From NCBI RefSeq assembly GCF_036860695.1, contig NZ_JAYKGJ010000003.1, forward strand, positions 62,001-126,000: a stretch of DNA of 64,000 nt. The letters are read 5' to 3'. Both the position numbers and the translations under genes were made by a program. This document shows positions 51,587 to 62,700 of this stretch, piece by piece. The notes under the pieces were generated by a model that saw nothing but the letters and a program-made list of their open reading frames with translations, had not been told where the DNA came from and did not search any database. The DNA is from Rosettibacter firmus (GTDB lineage: Bacteria > Bacteroidota > Ignavibacteria > Ignavibacteriales > Melioribacteraceae). Each line of letters opens with the position of its first letter. Within the stretch, counting starts at the first letter, position 1.

Positions 51587-53452
51587 TTGAAAATTTCAGA
51601 ACAAAAAATAGAAGAGATTCGTTCTGCCGTTGATATTGTTGATATTATTTCTGGTTATGTACATTTACGCAAAAGGGGGAAAAATTTTGTTGGCTTATGT
51701 CCTTTTCATCATGAGAAAACACCATCTTTTACTGTAAGCGGCGAAAAACAAATTTATCATTGTTTTGGATGTGGAGCTGGTGGTAATGTATTTAAGTTTT
51801 TAATGGATTTTAAAAATATTTCTTTCAAAGAAGCAGTTGAAGAAATTGCTGAATATGCAGGCATAAAAATACAATATGAAAAATCGGAATTAACTGGAAT
51901 ACAAAAAGAACTTGAAGAGCTTTATGAAATTAATGTATTTGCTGCACGATATTTTGTAGAAATATTAAATAAAAGTCCAGATGCAGAAGAAGCACGTCTA
52001 TACTTAAAAAAACGAAACATAAAACCACAAACACAAAAAATATTTGGAATTGGTTTTGCTCCATTTGGCTGGGATAATTTTTTAAAAGCAGCAAAAGACA
52101 ATGGCATAGATCTAAATAAAGCCAGAGCACTTGGCTTAATTGATATAAACGAAAAAGGTGAATATTACGATAAATTTCGTGGAAGAATCATCTTCCCTAT
52201 TTTCTCACCGAATGGTAGAGTAATAGCCTTTGGTGGAAGAATTCTTGTCGAAGGCGAAAATGTTGCAAAGTATCTTAATTCTCCAGAATCTCAAATTTAT
52301 TCTAAAAGAAAATCACTCTATGGACTTTTTCATTCAAAAGAAGAAATCAGAAAACTCGATAAAGCAATACTTGTTGAAGGCTATCTGGATTTAATTTCAC
52401 TCTATCAAGCAGGTATAAAAAATGTTGTTGCTTCTTCTGGAACTTCTTTAACTGAAGAACAGGTACAGTTGTTATCAAGATTTACAAAAAATGTTGTTTT
52501 ATTATTTGATGCAGATGTTGCTGGTCAAAAGGCTTCACTTCGAAGTATTGAGATATTATTGAAACAGGATTTTGATATTAAAATAATGACACTCCCTAAA
52601 GGCGAAGATCCAGATTCTTTCATTAATAAATTTGGTAAAGAGAAATTTGAAGAATTAATTTCATCTGCAAAAGATATTGTTGAATATCAAACTTCTCAAT
52701 ATGAATCAGAAGGAAAATTTAATGATCCTTCTACTGCAACTATGGCTATTCGAGAAATTGTTAAAACTCTGGCTCTTGTTAATGATGAATTAAAAAGAAG
52801 TCTTCTAATAAAATCAATAGTAAAAAAATTTGGATTAAGAGAAAGAGTAATAGAAGATGAATTAAAAAAATTCCTCGATTCTCAACAAGGAAAAACTATA
52901 CCTCAGAACTTAAAAACTACTTCTTCAAATATTATATATGAAAATAATATTTCTTCATTTGCAGATATAACAAATATATCTTCGTATGAAAAAGAAATTA
53001 TAAGATTACTATACAGTGGAAACGAGAATATTGTAGAATATATTCTTGAAAAAATTAGTCCAGATCATTTTACCAATCCCGATCTAAAATATTTGGTTAA
53101 TCTTGTTGTCGAAGGATATAACGATAAAAATATATCACCAGCATATTTAATCGATAAGATTACAAATGACAGATTAAAGAATTTTATTTTCAAGCTTACA
53201 ATGACCGAAGAAGCAATCAGTCAAAAGTGGGATGAATTCTCTTTAAATGGCAAAATAGAAAAAGATTCTCTTGAATATGCAATAGAAACTGTGCTTAATT
53301 TTTTGATTTATCAAATTGAACAAGAAATCAAATCGAATATCAAAATAATGGAAAATACAAAAGATGAACATTTACATATAGAACTACTTAATAGGAACAA
53401 GGAATTATTAAACGAAAAAAAAATATTACTTAATCAAAAAGTAAAAAAATGA
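51587..53452 (+). CDS. dnaG: DNA primase DnaG
   Basis: DnaG makes RNA primers for replication. The 621 residues hold the CHC2 zinc ribbon (CPFHHEKTPSFTV and YHCFGCGAGGN, about 38-67), the N-terminal RNAP-like basic region, TOPRIM (VEGYLDLISLYQAGI with Glu about 266, FDADVAGQKAS) and a helicase-binding C-terminal part. The TTG start at 51587 is set by GGAG 7 nt upstream; there is no ATG nearby. The last base triplet overlaps the next gene by 4 bp (ATGA). Confidence 0.97.
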   Translation: MKISEQKIEEIRSAVDIVDIISGYVHLRKRGKNFVGLCPFHHEKTPSFTVSGEKQIYHCFGCGAGGNVFKFLMDFKNISFKEAVEEIAEYAGIKIQYEKSELTGIQKELEELYEINVFAARYFVEILNKSPDAEEARLYLKKRNIKPQTQKIFGIGFAPFGWDNFLKAAKDNGIDLNKARALGLIDINEKGEYYDKFRGRIIFPIFSPNGRVIAFGGRILVEGENVAKYLNSPESQIYSKRKSLYGLFHSKEEIRKLDKAILVEGYLDLISLYQAGIKNVVASSGTSLTEEQVQLLSRFTKNVVLLFDADVAGQKASLRSIEILLKQDFDIKIMTLPKGEDPDSFINKFGKEKFEELISSAKDIVEYQTSQYESEGKFNDPSTATMAIREIVKTLALVNDELKRSLLIKSIVKKFGLRERVIEDELKKFLDSQQGKTIPQNLKTTSSNIIYENNISSFADITNISSYEKEIIRLLYSGNENIVEYILEKISPDHFTNPDLKYLVNLVVEGYNDKNISPAYLIDKITNDRLKNFIFKLTMTEEAISQKWDEFSLNGKIEKDSLEYAIETVLNFLIYQIEQEIKSNIKIMENTKDEHLHIELLNRNKELLNEKKILLNQKVKK

Positions 53453-54912
53453 ATCCTACTCTTTACGAAATAAACATTAGAACATTCCTGAAACGCTTCG
53501 GCAAAAGTGCAAAATTAAATGAGATATCAGAAGAATACTGGAATTATTTCATACAAAAGAAATTTGATTACATCTGGCTAATGGGCATATGGAAAACAAA
53601 TAAAAGTGTAATAGAAAAATATTGTTTTGAAGATTATTTAATTCAAAGCTATCAAAAAGCATTAAAAGACTGGAATAAGAATGATGTTATTGGCTCACCA
53701 TATTCGATAGATATTTATGAAGTCAATCCAGAAATTGGAAATTTTGATATGCTTCTGGAATTAAAAAACTTTCTAAATAAAAACAACATTGGATTAATAC
53801 TTGATTTTGTACCGAATCATTTTAGTGCAGAAAGCCAGTTGATTAAAAAATATCCATCATTTTTTTTAAGTGTCGATAAAGACACATTTGAAAAAGATTC
53901 AAATACATTTTTTAAACCTTTTGAAGATTGCGAAAAATATTTTGCTCACGGTCGCGATCCTTTTTTTCCAGCATGGAAAGATACCATTCAGGTAAACTAT
54001 TTCAGTAAAGATGTCCGTGAATACTTCAAAAAAATATTAATTGATTTAAAAAAATATTGTGATGGCGTAAGATGTGATATGGCAATGCTTGGATTAAATA
54101 ATGTATTTAAAAGTACATGGGCTGGAGTAATAGAAAAAAGTAACTCAGATACATTAACTACAGAATTCTGGAGCGATATTATTTCTACAGTTAAAAAAGA
54201 AAGAAATGATTTTTTATTCATAGCAGAAGTTTACTGGAATCTTGAGAAAGATTTACAACAACTTGGATTCGATTATACTTACGATAAAAGCATACTCGAT
54301 AAACTCAAATCTGGCAGTGCACTCGACATTAATGATCATCTTACTATGGATAAAGAATATCAATATAAATCTGTGCGATTCATTGAAAATCATGATGAAG
54401 AAAGAGCAATAGTATCATTAGGAAAAGAGAAATCAAAAGCTGCAGCAGTAATAATTAGCACAATTCCAGGTATGTGTTTATTCCATGATGGACAATTTGA
54501 AGGGAAAAAAATTAAATTGCCATTACAACTGGGTCGTGAGCCAGAAGAACAGATACAATCTGACTTAAAGGAATTCTATGATAAGCTCCTTGATATCAAA
54601 AGTTATGACATTTTTAAAAAAGGAAACTGGAAACTACTTTCAACTTTACCTTCGTGGGATGGAAATCATACTTTTACTAATTTATTAGCATGGCAATGGA
54701 ATTTAAATTCTGAAAATTGTCTTGTGGTTGTAAACTTTTCGAATACAACTTCTTCTTGTAGAATTAAATTAGATGTAAGAAATTATCCCGAGACATTTGA
54801 GATTAGAGATGAGCTCAATAAGCAAACTTATTTTCGTTCTTCTGAAGAAGTTTATCACCAGGGTTTATATATAGAATTAAAACCATATCAAGCACATATA
54901 TTTTTTTATTAA
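53449..54912 (+). CDS. Cytoplasmic GH13 alpha-amylase-family enzyme
   Basis: A 487-residue glycoside-hydrolase-13 protein without a signal peptide. The four conserved regions are present: LDFVPNHFS (region I), GVRCDMAM with nucleophile Asp (about 206), FIAEVYWN with acid Glu (about 260) and FIENHDEERA (region IV). A C-terminal beta domain follows. So it is catalytically complete, and acts on alpha-1,4-glucan such as glycogen or malto-oligosaccharides. It is translationally coupled to dnaG by a 4-bp overlap, which is unexpected for a carbohydrate enzyme. glgC in the window fits a glycogen link. Confidence 0.93.
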   Translation: MNPTLYEINIRTFLKRFGKSAKLNEISEEYWNYFIQKKFDYIWLMGIWKTNKSVIEKYCFEDYLIQSYQKALKDWNKNDVIGSPYSIDIYEVNPEIGNFDMLLELKNFLNKNNIGLILDFVPNHFSAESQLIKKYPSFFLSVDKDTFEKDSNTFFKPFEDCEKYFAHGRDPFFPAWKDTIQVNYFSKDVREYFKKILIDLKKYCDGVRCDMAMLGLNNVFKSTWAGVIEKSNSDTLTTEFWSDIISTVKKERNDFLFIAEVYWNLEKDLQQLGFDYTYDKSILDKLKSGSALDINDHLTMDKEYQYKSVRFIENHDEERAIVSLGKEKSKAAAVIISTIPGMCLFHDGQFEGKKIKLPLQLGREPEEQIQSDLKEFYDKLLDIKSYDIFKKGNWKLLSTLPSWDGNHTFTNLLAWQWNLNSENCLVVVNFSNTTSSCRIKLDVRNYPETFEIRDELNKQTYFRSSEEVYHQGLYIELKPYQAHIFFY

Positions 54913-54974
54913 ATAATTTGTTTAAAAAATGGTAAGTGATAAAGAAAAGTATAGTATAATAAATTGAGAAAAAA

Positions 54975-55385
54975 TTATTCTATCTTTTTACCAGTCTTCT
55001 TTTCATAAGTTTTAATTAAAGAATCCAGTAAAACACTATTCTGAACTGGTTTAGTAATAAATAAATCGACACCTGCGTTATAAGCATTGTCTTTATCTCT
55101 TTGAAAAGCATGGGCAGAAAGACCAACAACAGGAATATCTTTGGTTTCTTCTGATTCACGTAATTCTTTTGTCAATTGTAAACCATCTTTTCTTCCTCTT
55201 AGAGAAATATCCATTAAAATAATATCAAATTTTTTCTCGTTCATTTTTTCATAAAAAGTTTCGGCAGAATCACAAACATCTACCTCGAACTTTCGTTTTA
55301 AAAACAACTGAAGAAATTTTTGATTTTCAAAATCATCTTCTACTATTAATAATCTTGGTTTATTTTTATCATTGATTTCAGACAT
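54975..55385 (-). CDS. Single-domain response regulator
   Basis: A 136-residue CheY-like receiver without output domain. The acidic pair is in LLIVEDDFENQ, the phospho-acceptor is Asp59 in IILMDISLRG, the switch Ser is in PVVGLSAHA and the Lys in LFITKPVQ. I start at ATG 55385 (GGGA upstream) rather than GTG 55415. It lies 108 bp after a large histidine kinase and probably receives its phosphate; being output-less it may be part of a phosphorelay. Confidence 0.94.
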   Translation of the reverse strand: MSEINDKNKPRLLIVEDDFENQKFLQLFLKRKFEVDVCDSAETFYEKMNEKKFDIILMDISLRGRKDGLQLTKELRESEETKDIPVVGLSAHAFQRDKDNAYNAGVDLFITKPVQNSVLLDSLIKTYEKKTGKKIE

Positions 55386-55493
55386 AACTATGTTCCCTAA
55401 TAAGTTTATAATCACTAAAAATTTACGAAACTAAGATAAACATTTCAAATAAACATATAAAGTGATTTTACACAAAGTATTAAAATAAACCGA

Positions 55494-58400
55494 TTAAGAT
55501 TTTTTGAATATAACTGTAAATGTTGTACCAATATCTTTTTTACTTTCAACAAAAATTTCTGCATTATTTATTTCGCAATATTTCTTAACAAGTGCTAATC
55601 CTAAGCCACTTCCCTCAAATCTTCTTGTATATCCCTGTTCTTCCTGTGTAAATGGTTGAAATAATTTTGGAATAAATTCATTACTAATCCCTATTCCTGT
55701 ATCTTTTACTTTAATTACAAGATTATTCTCATCATTTCTATCCACAGTCACTTCTACACAGCCTTTTAAAGTATACTTAATTGCATTATCAATTAGATTT
55801 GAAAATATTTGTGTTATACTATAATCATCTGCAAAAAGCTCTAAATCTTGTGTGCTATAAACAATTGAAAAATCTAAGCCCTTTTCTTGAGCAATTAATT
55901 TGAACTCGGATTCCAGTGGTTCCAAAACATCACTCTTAATATTTATTGTTTTAAAACTTGTTTTATAAGATCCTGATTGAATTGCAGACATATTTAAAAT
56001 CAGATCAATCGTTCTAGTGATTCTTTTGGAAGCCATATCAATACTATCAAAACTTTGAAGCAAATCTGATGATAATTTATCTTTAATTTCTTCTTTTATA
56101 AAATTACAGAAACTAACTATAACATTAAGCGGGGTTCTAATTTCATGTGACATTTGCGCAAGAAAATATGTTTTAAGTTTGTCTGCCTGTTCAGCTTTTT
56201 CTTTTGCAATTATTAATTCTTCCTCAGCTAATTTCTTTGTTGTAATATCTTCTGCTGTTCCTTCAAAATATGCAATGCTACCATCATGGTTTTTATATGC
56301 TCTTGCGTTTTCTCTAATATAAATTATTCTTCCATCCGTTCTTTTCCATTTCTGTTCAAATCCATAAACATAACCTTCTTCCATCATTATATTTAAGAAC
56401 AAATCGCGTGTACCTTTTTCAGCATAAACTTCATCCATTTTAATTTTTGATTGTGCTTCTTCGAGAGAATCAAAGCCAAGCATCGAAAGAAAAGCTGGAT
56501 TAGCAAGAAGCAATTTCCCATCGGGAGTAGTTCTATATACACCAATAGTAAGACTTTCATAAATATTTCTGAATCTCTCTTCACTTTCTTTCAATTTTTC
56601 TTCAGCAATTTTTCTATCGGTTATGTCAAATGCAGTTCCTATAGCAGCAATTTCTCCTTTATAGTCAATTAAAGTAGAAGTAAATGTAATCCATTTTTCT
56701 TTACCATCTTTTGTAAGAATTTTAAAATCATAGCTCGAAGGAACATCTTCTCCTCTTTGACGTGCCAATCCTCTTTCTTTTATTAATTCTCTATAATCTG
56801 GATGAACAACTTCCCAGAAATTCATATTCAATAGTTCTTCTTTTGAATATCCAGACAATTTTTCTGTTGCTGTATTTACATAAACAAACCTAGCTCCTTG
56901 ATAAATAAAAATAGCAGTATTAGTCGATTCAGCTAATTTTCTGAATTTTTCTTCGCTTTCTCGTAGATTTTCTTCAGCTATTTTTCTTGCTGTGATATCT
57001 CGAGCTATCCCTTGAATAGCAACTAGCACTCCCTTTTCATCATATATTGGAACGTTCGTTTGTTCTGTCCATATAATTTGTCCATCTTTTCTGATACATC
57101 TAAATTCCACGGGTTGGGTGGAAATTTTATCTTCAAAGAAAGATTGTAAATTTGGAAGATCATCGGGATGAACAATTTTAATCCCAAGCATAGGATCAGA
57201 ATAATATTCTTCTGGTGTATAACCTACAATTTTAGTTACTGAAGGACTAATATATTCGAATCCAAGACTGGGTTTAATTCTATAGACAAAAATTAAATCG
57301 CGTGATCTTTCTGCAATAAATCTAAATTTCTGTTCGCTTTCTTTAAGAGCTCTCTCTACTTCTTTAAGCTGTGTAATATCCTTAGAAATAATTGTTACAG
57401 CAACAGTTTCGTTTGTTTGTGGATTTTTTACAGGGCTTAATGTTCTAATAAAATATCTCCCATCTCTATTACTTTGATATTCATAAACCATTGAAATTCC
57501 AGTGTTGCATACTTTTTTAATTTTTTCTTCAAAATCTTTTGAGCCTTCTGGAGTATGGAAGTCACTATACGGTCTGCCTACTACATTTTTTAGCGTCTCA
57601 CCAAGTCTTAACAAATATCTCTTATTCATATGGAGATATTTACATTCCTTATCAACAAGATATATAGCATCTTCGCTTGATTCTATAAGTGTAGAATACA
57701 TTTCAACATTTTGTTTTAGTGTTTCTTCTACTTTTTTTCTTTCTCTTTCATTTTCAATGTATTCAAGTGAATACGATAAATCCATCGTAAGTTCTTCGAG
57801 TAACTTTATTTCTTCTTCGTCAAAGAAATTTTCTTTATTTGAATATAAATTAAAAACACCAATATACTCACCAAACATCCTAATAGGGAATGAAGCAAAT
57901 GAATTAAATCCATAGTTTCTTGCAATTTGATGACATAGTCTTGTTCTTCTATCTTTCAACACATTATTGGATATGAATGATTTGCCACTTTTTATTACTC
58001 TATTAATTTGCCATAAATTTCTGAGTGTTTTTAAATCTTCTTCAAATTGTTTCATTAATTCATCATTAAAGCCATAAGCGGAATTTATGTAATAATTATT
58101 TTCAAACTTTTCCTTTAATATTATACAAGACAAAGTAAAATTCCCCACTTCAACTGCAATACGATTAATTGCATTAAAAATTTCATTTGGTTCGTGTGTT
58201 GTAACCATCTTATGATTTATCTCGCTTAGCATCCTATAAGTACGAGTCAATTTTTGAATCTTTTCTTCAGCAATTTTCTTTTCAGTAATATCTTCAATTG
58301 CAAGGAGTATTAATTCTGTTTTACCAGTATCTCTATAAATTCTACGAGCATTAAGTAACATTGTTTTTTTACCAATTCGAGGGAAATCGTGCTCAACTTC

Positions 58401-59414
58401 AAAATCACTAAACGAAGTATTTTGAGGTAATATCTTCTCCAATAATTCTTTTAATGCTTGAATATTCCATTGTTGATTTCCGAGGTGATATAGAGATTTT
58501 CCAATAGTTTCATCTGGTGAAGTTTTGAATGTCAAATAAAAAGATTTGTTTGCAGCAACAACTTTCATTTTAGAATCAAGTACAAGAAGTGGTTCTCTAA
58601 TTGTTGCAATTATACTTTCTGCAAATATTTTAGCTTCTTCAATTTTTCTTTGAGTTTCTCGCTCTTTTGTTTGATCTCTAAAAACAAGAACAACCCCAAT
58701 AATTTTTCCTTCTTTATCTTTAATTGGTGAACCACAATCTAATATTGGTATTTCATTTTTATTTTTCGATATTAAAATTGTATGATTGGCTAATCCAACA
58801 ACAATACCTTCTCGTAAAACTCTTTTTACAGGATTTTCAACTTTTTTACGAGTATACTCATTGACAATATTAAAAATTTTTTCAAGTGGTTTCCCCTTAG
58901 CTTCTGATTCTTTCCAGCCTGTTAATTTCTCAGCTACAGAATTCATCATTACAATCTTACCTTTCGCATCAGTTGATATAACAGCATCTCCAATACTATA
59001 AAGTGTAGCTCTTAACTGTGATTCAATGTTTATCAATTTTTGAGTTGTATCTAAATGTTCAGTTATATCTTGAATAATTACAAATACACAATTCTGGCTT
59101 TCATAAACAATTTTATGAGAAGCAACCTGAACATTTATAAGTTTCCCGGATTTTGTTTTATGGTTCTGGTTGGTAAAATTTTTCTTGTTACTTATTTCAA
59201 AATTTTCTTTGGTAGGATAAAGGTGTGTAAATTTAATTTTTAGAAATTGATTTTTATTATAACCATATTTTCTTATAGCAGCATTATTAACATAAAGAAT
59301 CTTGCATGAATTAATATTGTAAATAATTACTGGTAATGGGAAAAAATCGAATAAAGATTTAATAGATTCTTTGCTTAGGGTATTATTTAGTTTTTCTGCC
59401 TTTCCACCTAGCAT
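55494..59414 (-). CDS. Multi-PAS/GAF soluble sensor histidine kinase
   Basis: A 1306-residue kinase with no transmembrane segment visible. Order by inspection: PAS at about 15-125, 130-250, 265-385; GAF at about 390-565; PAS at 575-690, 695-815, 820-930, 940-1060; HisKA with SHEIRTP (His1090); and HATPase ending near 1306 with SNLIDNAIKYT (N box), VKDTGIGIS and GSGLGLALVKKY. Several PAS linkers end in DITxxK-type tails. It lacks a receiver of its own; a receiver gene follows. AGGGG precedes the ATG. Ligands are unknown; GAF and PAS pairings suggest intracellular redox or small-molecule sensing. Confidence 0.94.
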   Translation of the reverse strand: MLGGKAEKLNNTLSKESIKSLFDFFPLPVIIYNINSCKILYVNNAAIRKYGYNKNQFLKIKFTHLYPTKENFEISNKKNFTNQNHKTKSGKLINVQVASHKIVYESQNCVFVIIQDITEHLDTTQKLINIESQLRATLYSIGDAVISTDAKGKIVMMNSVAEKLTGWKESEAKGKPLEKIFNIVNEYTRKKVENPVKRVLREGIVVGLANHTILISKNKNEIPILDCGSPIKDKEGKIIGVVLVFRDQTKERETQRKIEEAKIFAESIIATIREPLLVLDSKMKVVAANKSFYLTFKTSPDETIGKSLYHLGNQQWNIQALKELLEKILPQNTSFSDFEVEHDFPRIGKKTMLLNARRIYRDTGKTELILLAIEDITEKKIAEEKIQKLTRTYRMLSEINHKMVTTHEPNEIFNAINRIAVEVGNFTLSCIILKEKFENNYYINSAYGFNDELMKQFEEDLKTLRNLWQINRVIKSGKSFISNNVLKDRRTRLCHQIARNYGFNSFASFPIRMFGEYIGVFNLYSNKENFFDEEEIKLLEELTMDLSYSLEYIENERERKKVEETLKQNVEMYSTLIESSEDAIYLVDKECKYLHMNKRYLLRLGETLKNVVGRPYSDFHTPEGSKDFEEKIKKVCNTGISMVYEYQSNRDGRYFIRTLSPVKNPQTNETVAVTIISKDITQLKEVERALKESEQKFRFIAERSRDLIFVYRIKPSLGFEYISPSVTKIVGYTPEEYYSDPMLGIKIVHPDDLPNLQSFFEDKISTQPVEFRCIRKDGQIIWTEQTNVPIYDEKGVLVAIQGIARDITARKIAEENLRESEEKFRKLAESTNTAIFIYQGARFVYVNTATEKLSGYSKEELLNMNFWEVVHPDYRELIKERGLARQRGEDVPSSYDFKILTKDGKEKWITFTSTLIDYKGEIAAIGTAFDITDRKIAEEKLKESEERFRNIYESLTIGVYRTTPDGKLLLANPAFLSMLGFDSLEEAQSKIKMDEVYAEKGTRDLFLNIMMEEGYVYGFEQKWKRTDGRIIYIRENARAYKNHDGSIAYFEGTAEDITTKKLAEEELIIAKEKAEQADKLKTYFLAQMSHEIRTPLNVIVSFCNFIKEEIKDKLSSDLLQSFDSIDMASKRITRTIDLILNMSAIQSGSYKTSFKTINIKSDVLEPLESEFKLIAQEKGLDFSIVYSTQDLELFADDYSITQIFSNLIDNAIKYTLKGCVEVTVDRNDENNLVIKVKDTGIGISNEFIPKLFQPFTQEEQGYTRRFEGSGLGLALVKKYCEINNAEIFVESKKDIGTTFTVIFKKS

Positions 59415-59447
59415 GCATACACCCCTAGTTTATTTTTAATATATCAG

Positions 59448-59462
59448 GTTCTTACAAAGAAC
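59448..59462. promoter_or_regulatory. Inverted repeat in front of the histidine kinase
   Basis: GTTCTT-ACA-AAGAAC is a perfect 6-bp inverted repeat with a 3-bp centre, 34 bp before the kinase start codon. Its position fits an operator for autoregulation. Nothing binding it is known here. Confidence 0.4.
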
Positions 59463-59688
59463 ATTAACAGTTTTTAGAAGCTAAAATTAAAAGTAAAATT
59501 TATAAATCTTCTTAATAAACTTTTAATTAATTAAAAATACAAGATTTCCTTAATAAATAAAATAAAAAAGAACACAACAGCATTTCTACTAAATCATATT
59601 ACTAATTACATTTTAATAACATTGTACGTTTGAATAGAAACGACTGACGGGATAATTTAATTACAAAAACTGCTGGTGAAAGTTTAAA

Positions 59689-59704
59689 GAAGTAATATTA
59701 CTTC
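59689..59704. repeat. GAAGTAATATTACTTC palindrome in the carB/kinase gap
   Basis: The 16-bp fully symmetric sequence lies in the 383-bp gap between carB and the kinase gene (59415-59797). Another GAAGTAAT half copy follows at 59718. I see no gene or tRNA in that gap; it is AT-rich, with short unlikely ORFs only. It may be an operator or a downstream hairpin of carB. Confidence 0.4.
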
Positions 59705-59797
59705 ATCAACTTTTTGGAAGTAATAAATTTCGTTGTAACTGTGATTAGAATTATCAAAAGTTAACAATGCAAAATATTTTATTCAGATAAAGTATTA

Positions 59798-62700
59798 TTA
59801 ATATTCATCCCAGCTTTTAGCTTCTAATTGCAAAGGATTTTTATTTACGAGTGCTTCAGCCAATCTCATCGCAAGTTGTCTATTTGTAATTAATGGTATT
59901 TTAAAATCGACTGCAGTTCTTCTTATTAAATAATCATTTGTTAACTCTTCTTCCTGGAAATTTTTAGGAATATTAATTACAAGATCAATTTTGCCAGCTT
60001 TTATAAAATCAACAGCATTGGGACTTTTACCATTTAATGGCCAATCAAGAGTTTCAACAGGAATTCCATTTGATTCCATAAATTTTGCAGTACCAGGTGT
60101 TGCATAAAACTTAACTCCACATTTCAATAGCTGTCTAGTTGATTCAAGAAGTTCAGATTTAGATTCAATTGTACCGGAAGAAATCAAAATTGATTTTATA
60201 GGAAACTTATATCCCACTGCTGTTAATGCTTTTAAGAATGCTTCGTCAAAATCATTACCAAGGCATGCAACTTCTCCAGTTGAAGCCATTTCTACTCCAG
60301 TCGTAGGATCAGCTCCTTCTAGACGGGTAAATGAGAATTCTGGTGCTTTCACTCCAACATAGTCATAATTAAATGTTAGATCATCTTGCTTTTCAACTTT
60401 TTTACCTACAATTACTTTAGTTGCTAAATCAATAAAATTAATCTTTAATGTTTTTGATACAAATGGAAAACTTCTCGATGCTCTAAGGTTACACTCAATT
60501 ACTTTCACTTTATTATCCTTTGCAAGAAATTGAATATTAAAAGGACCATTTATGTTAAGAGATTTTGCAATTGCAGCTGAAAATTTTTTAATCTGTTTCA
60601 TTGTTTCAAGATATGTTCGTTGTGCAGGTAAAACAAGTGTAGCATCTCCAGAATGCACACCAGCGTTTTCAACGTGTTCAGATATTGCAGAACAAATTAT
60701 TTCTCCATTTTGAGCAACCGCATCAAATTCAAGTTCTTTTGCGTTAACAAGAAATTTTGAAATTACAACAGGATGTTCTGGAGAAACATCAACAGCTTTT
60801 TGCAAATATCGTGTAAGTTCAACATCATCTGTTGCAATTGCCATAGCAGCACCGCTCAAAACATAAGATGGCCTTACTAAAACTGGATAACCAACTTTGT
60901 TAGCAAATTGTAATGCATCTTGAATAGTATTTAATTTACTCCATTCTGGTTGTTCTATGCCTAATTGGTCTAATAATGCAGAAAATTTGCTGCGATCTTC
61001 TGCAGTGTCAATTGATTTAGGAGATGTACCAAGTATTTTCACACCAATATTATGAAGTTTAAGAGCAAGATTATTAGGTGTTTGTCCCCCCATCGAAACT
61101 ATTACACCGCGAGCTTTAATAGTATCATAAATTTCCCAGATTGTTTCTGTTGTTAATTCTTCAAAGAATAATGCATCGGATTCATCATAATCTGTGCTAA
61201 CGGTCTCTGGATTACAATTTATCATAACAGTCTTATATTTTAATTCTCGTAAAGTTTTAACAGTATTTACACAACACCAATCAAATTCTACGGAACTACC
61301 AATTCGATAAGGACCAGAGCCAAGAATAATTATGCTGTCTTTAAGTTTAAAATCAAAATCGTGAGCAGAACAGTTATAAGTAAGATATAAATAATTTGTT
61401 TTAGCAGGGTACTCAGCTGCAAGTGTATCAATATGTTGAATAAAAGGTCTAATATTATATTTTCTTCTTAATAAATAAATATCGTGAGCATCTTTATTCA
61501 ATATATTTGCAATTTGTCTATCAGAAAATCCATGTTGTTTTGCTTCGAGTAAAAGTTCTTTTGTTAATTTATTAGAAGCTGCAATTTTCTTTTCTATCTC
61601 TACAATATTCTGAATTTTATATAAAAACCATTTATTGATATGTGTTAATGAATGAATCCAGTCAACAGAATAACCTTTCTTAAATGCCTGAACAACAGCA
61701 AACATTCTTTCTTCTGTAGGATGACTTAATGCTTCTTCTAAATTATCGAATTCAATTTTTGTTCTACTTGCTGTCAGACCTTCCACACCAATATCGAGCA
61801 TACGCATTGCTTTTTGAATAGCTTCTTCAAATTTTCGACCAATTGCCATAACTTCGCCAACAGATTTCATTGAAGAACCGATGTTACGTTTAACAAGTCT
61901 AAATTTTTTCAAATCCCACCGAGGCACTTTTACAACAATGTAATCCAGTGCGGGTTCAAAAAATGCTTTTGTAGTTTTTGTAACTGAATTCGGTAATTCA
62001 TGCAAACCATAGCCGAGTGCTAATTTTGCAGCTACAAATGCCAGTGGATATCCTGTTGCTTTAGAAGCCAGAGCAGAACTTCTTGATAATCTTGCATTAA
62101 CTTCTATAACACGATAGTCTGATGAATTTGGATCGAGTGCAAATTGTATATTACATTCTCCAACTATATTAAGATGACGAATTGTTTTTATTGCAACTTC
62201 TCTTAGCATGTGATATTCATAATTCGTAAGAGTTTGACTAGGTGCAACAACAATACTTTCTCCAGTATGAATTCCCATTGGGTCAATATTTTCCATATTG
62301 CAAACTGTGATACAATTATCATAGCGGTCACGAACTACTTCATATTCAATTTCCTTCCAGCCTTCAAGATATTCTTCTACAAGAATTTGTGAAGAATATG
62401 ACAATGCTTTTGTAGCCAGTTTTTTAACTTCTGTTTTATTTCTACAAATTCCAGAGCCCAATCCACCAAGTGCATAAGCAATTCTTATAATAACAGGGAA
62501 TCCTATTTTCTTTGCATATTCAATTGCATCTTCAACTGTTGTAACAGCTTTGCTCTGAGGAAATTTTACATTTATCTCAGAAAGTTTATTGCAGAATAAT
62601 TGTCTATCTTCTGTATTCTCGATTGCTTCGATTGGAGTTCCCAATACTTTCACTTTATATTTTTCAAGAATTCCTTCACGATAAAGTGCAAGACCACAAT

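Noticed and set aside
57502-57915. 137-residue plus-strand open frame
   Set aside because: Antisense to the GAF/PAS part of the kinase gene, with serine-rich shadow composition.
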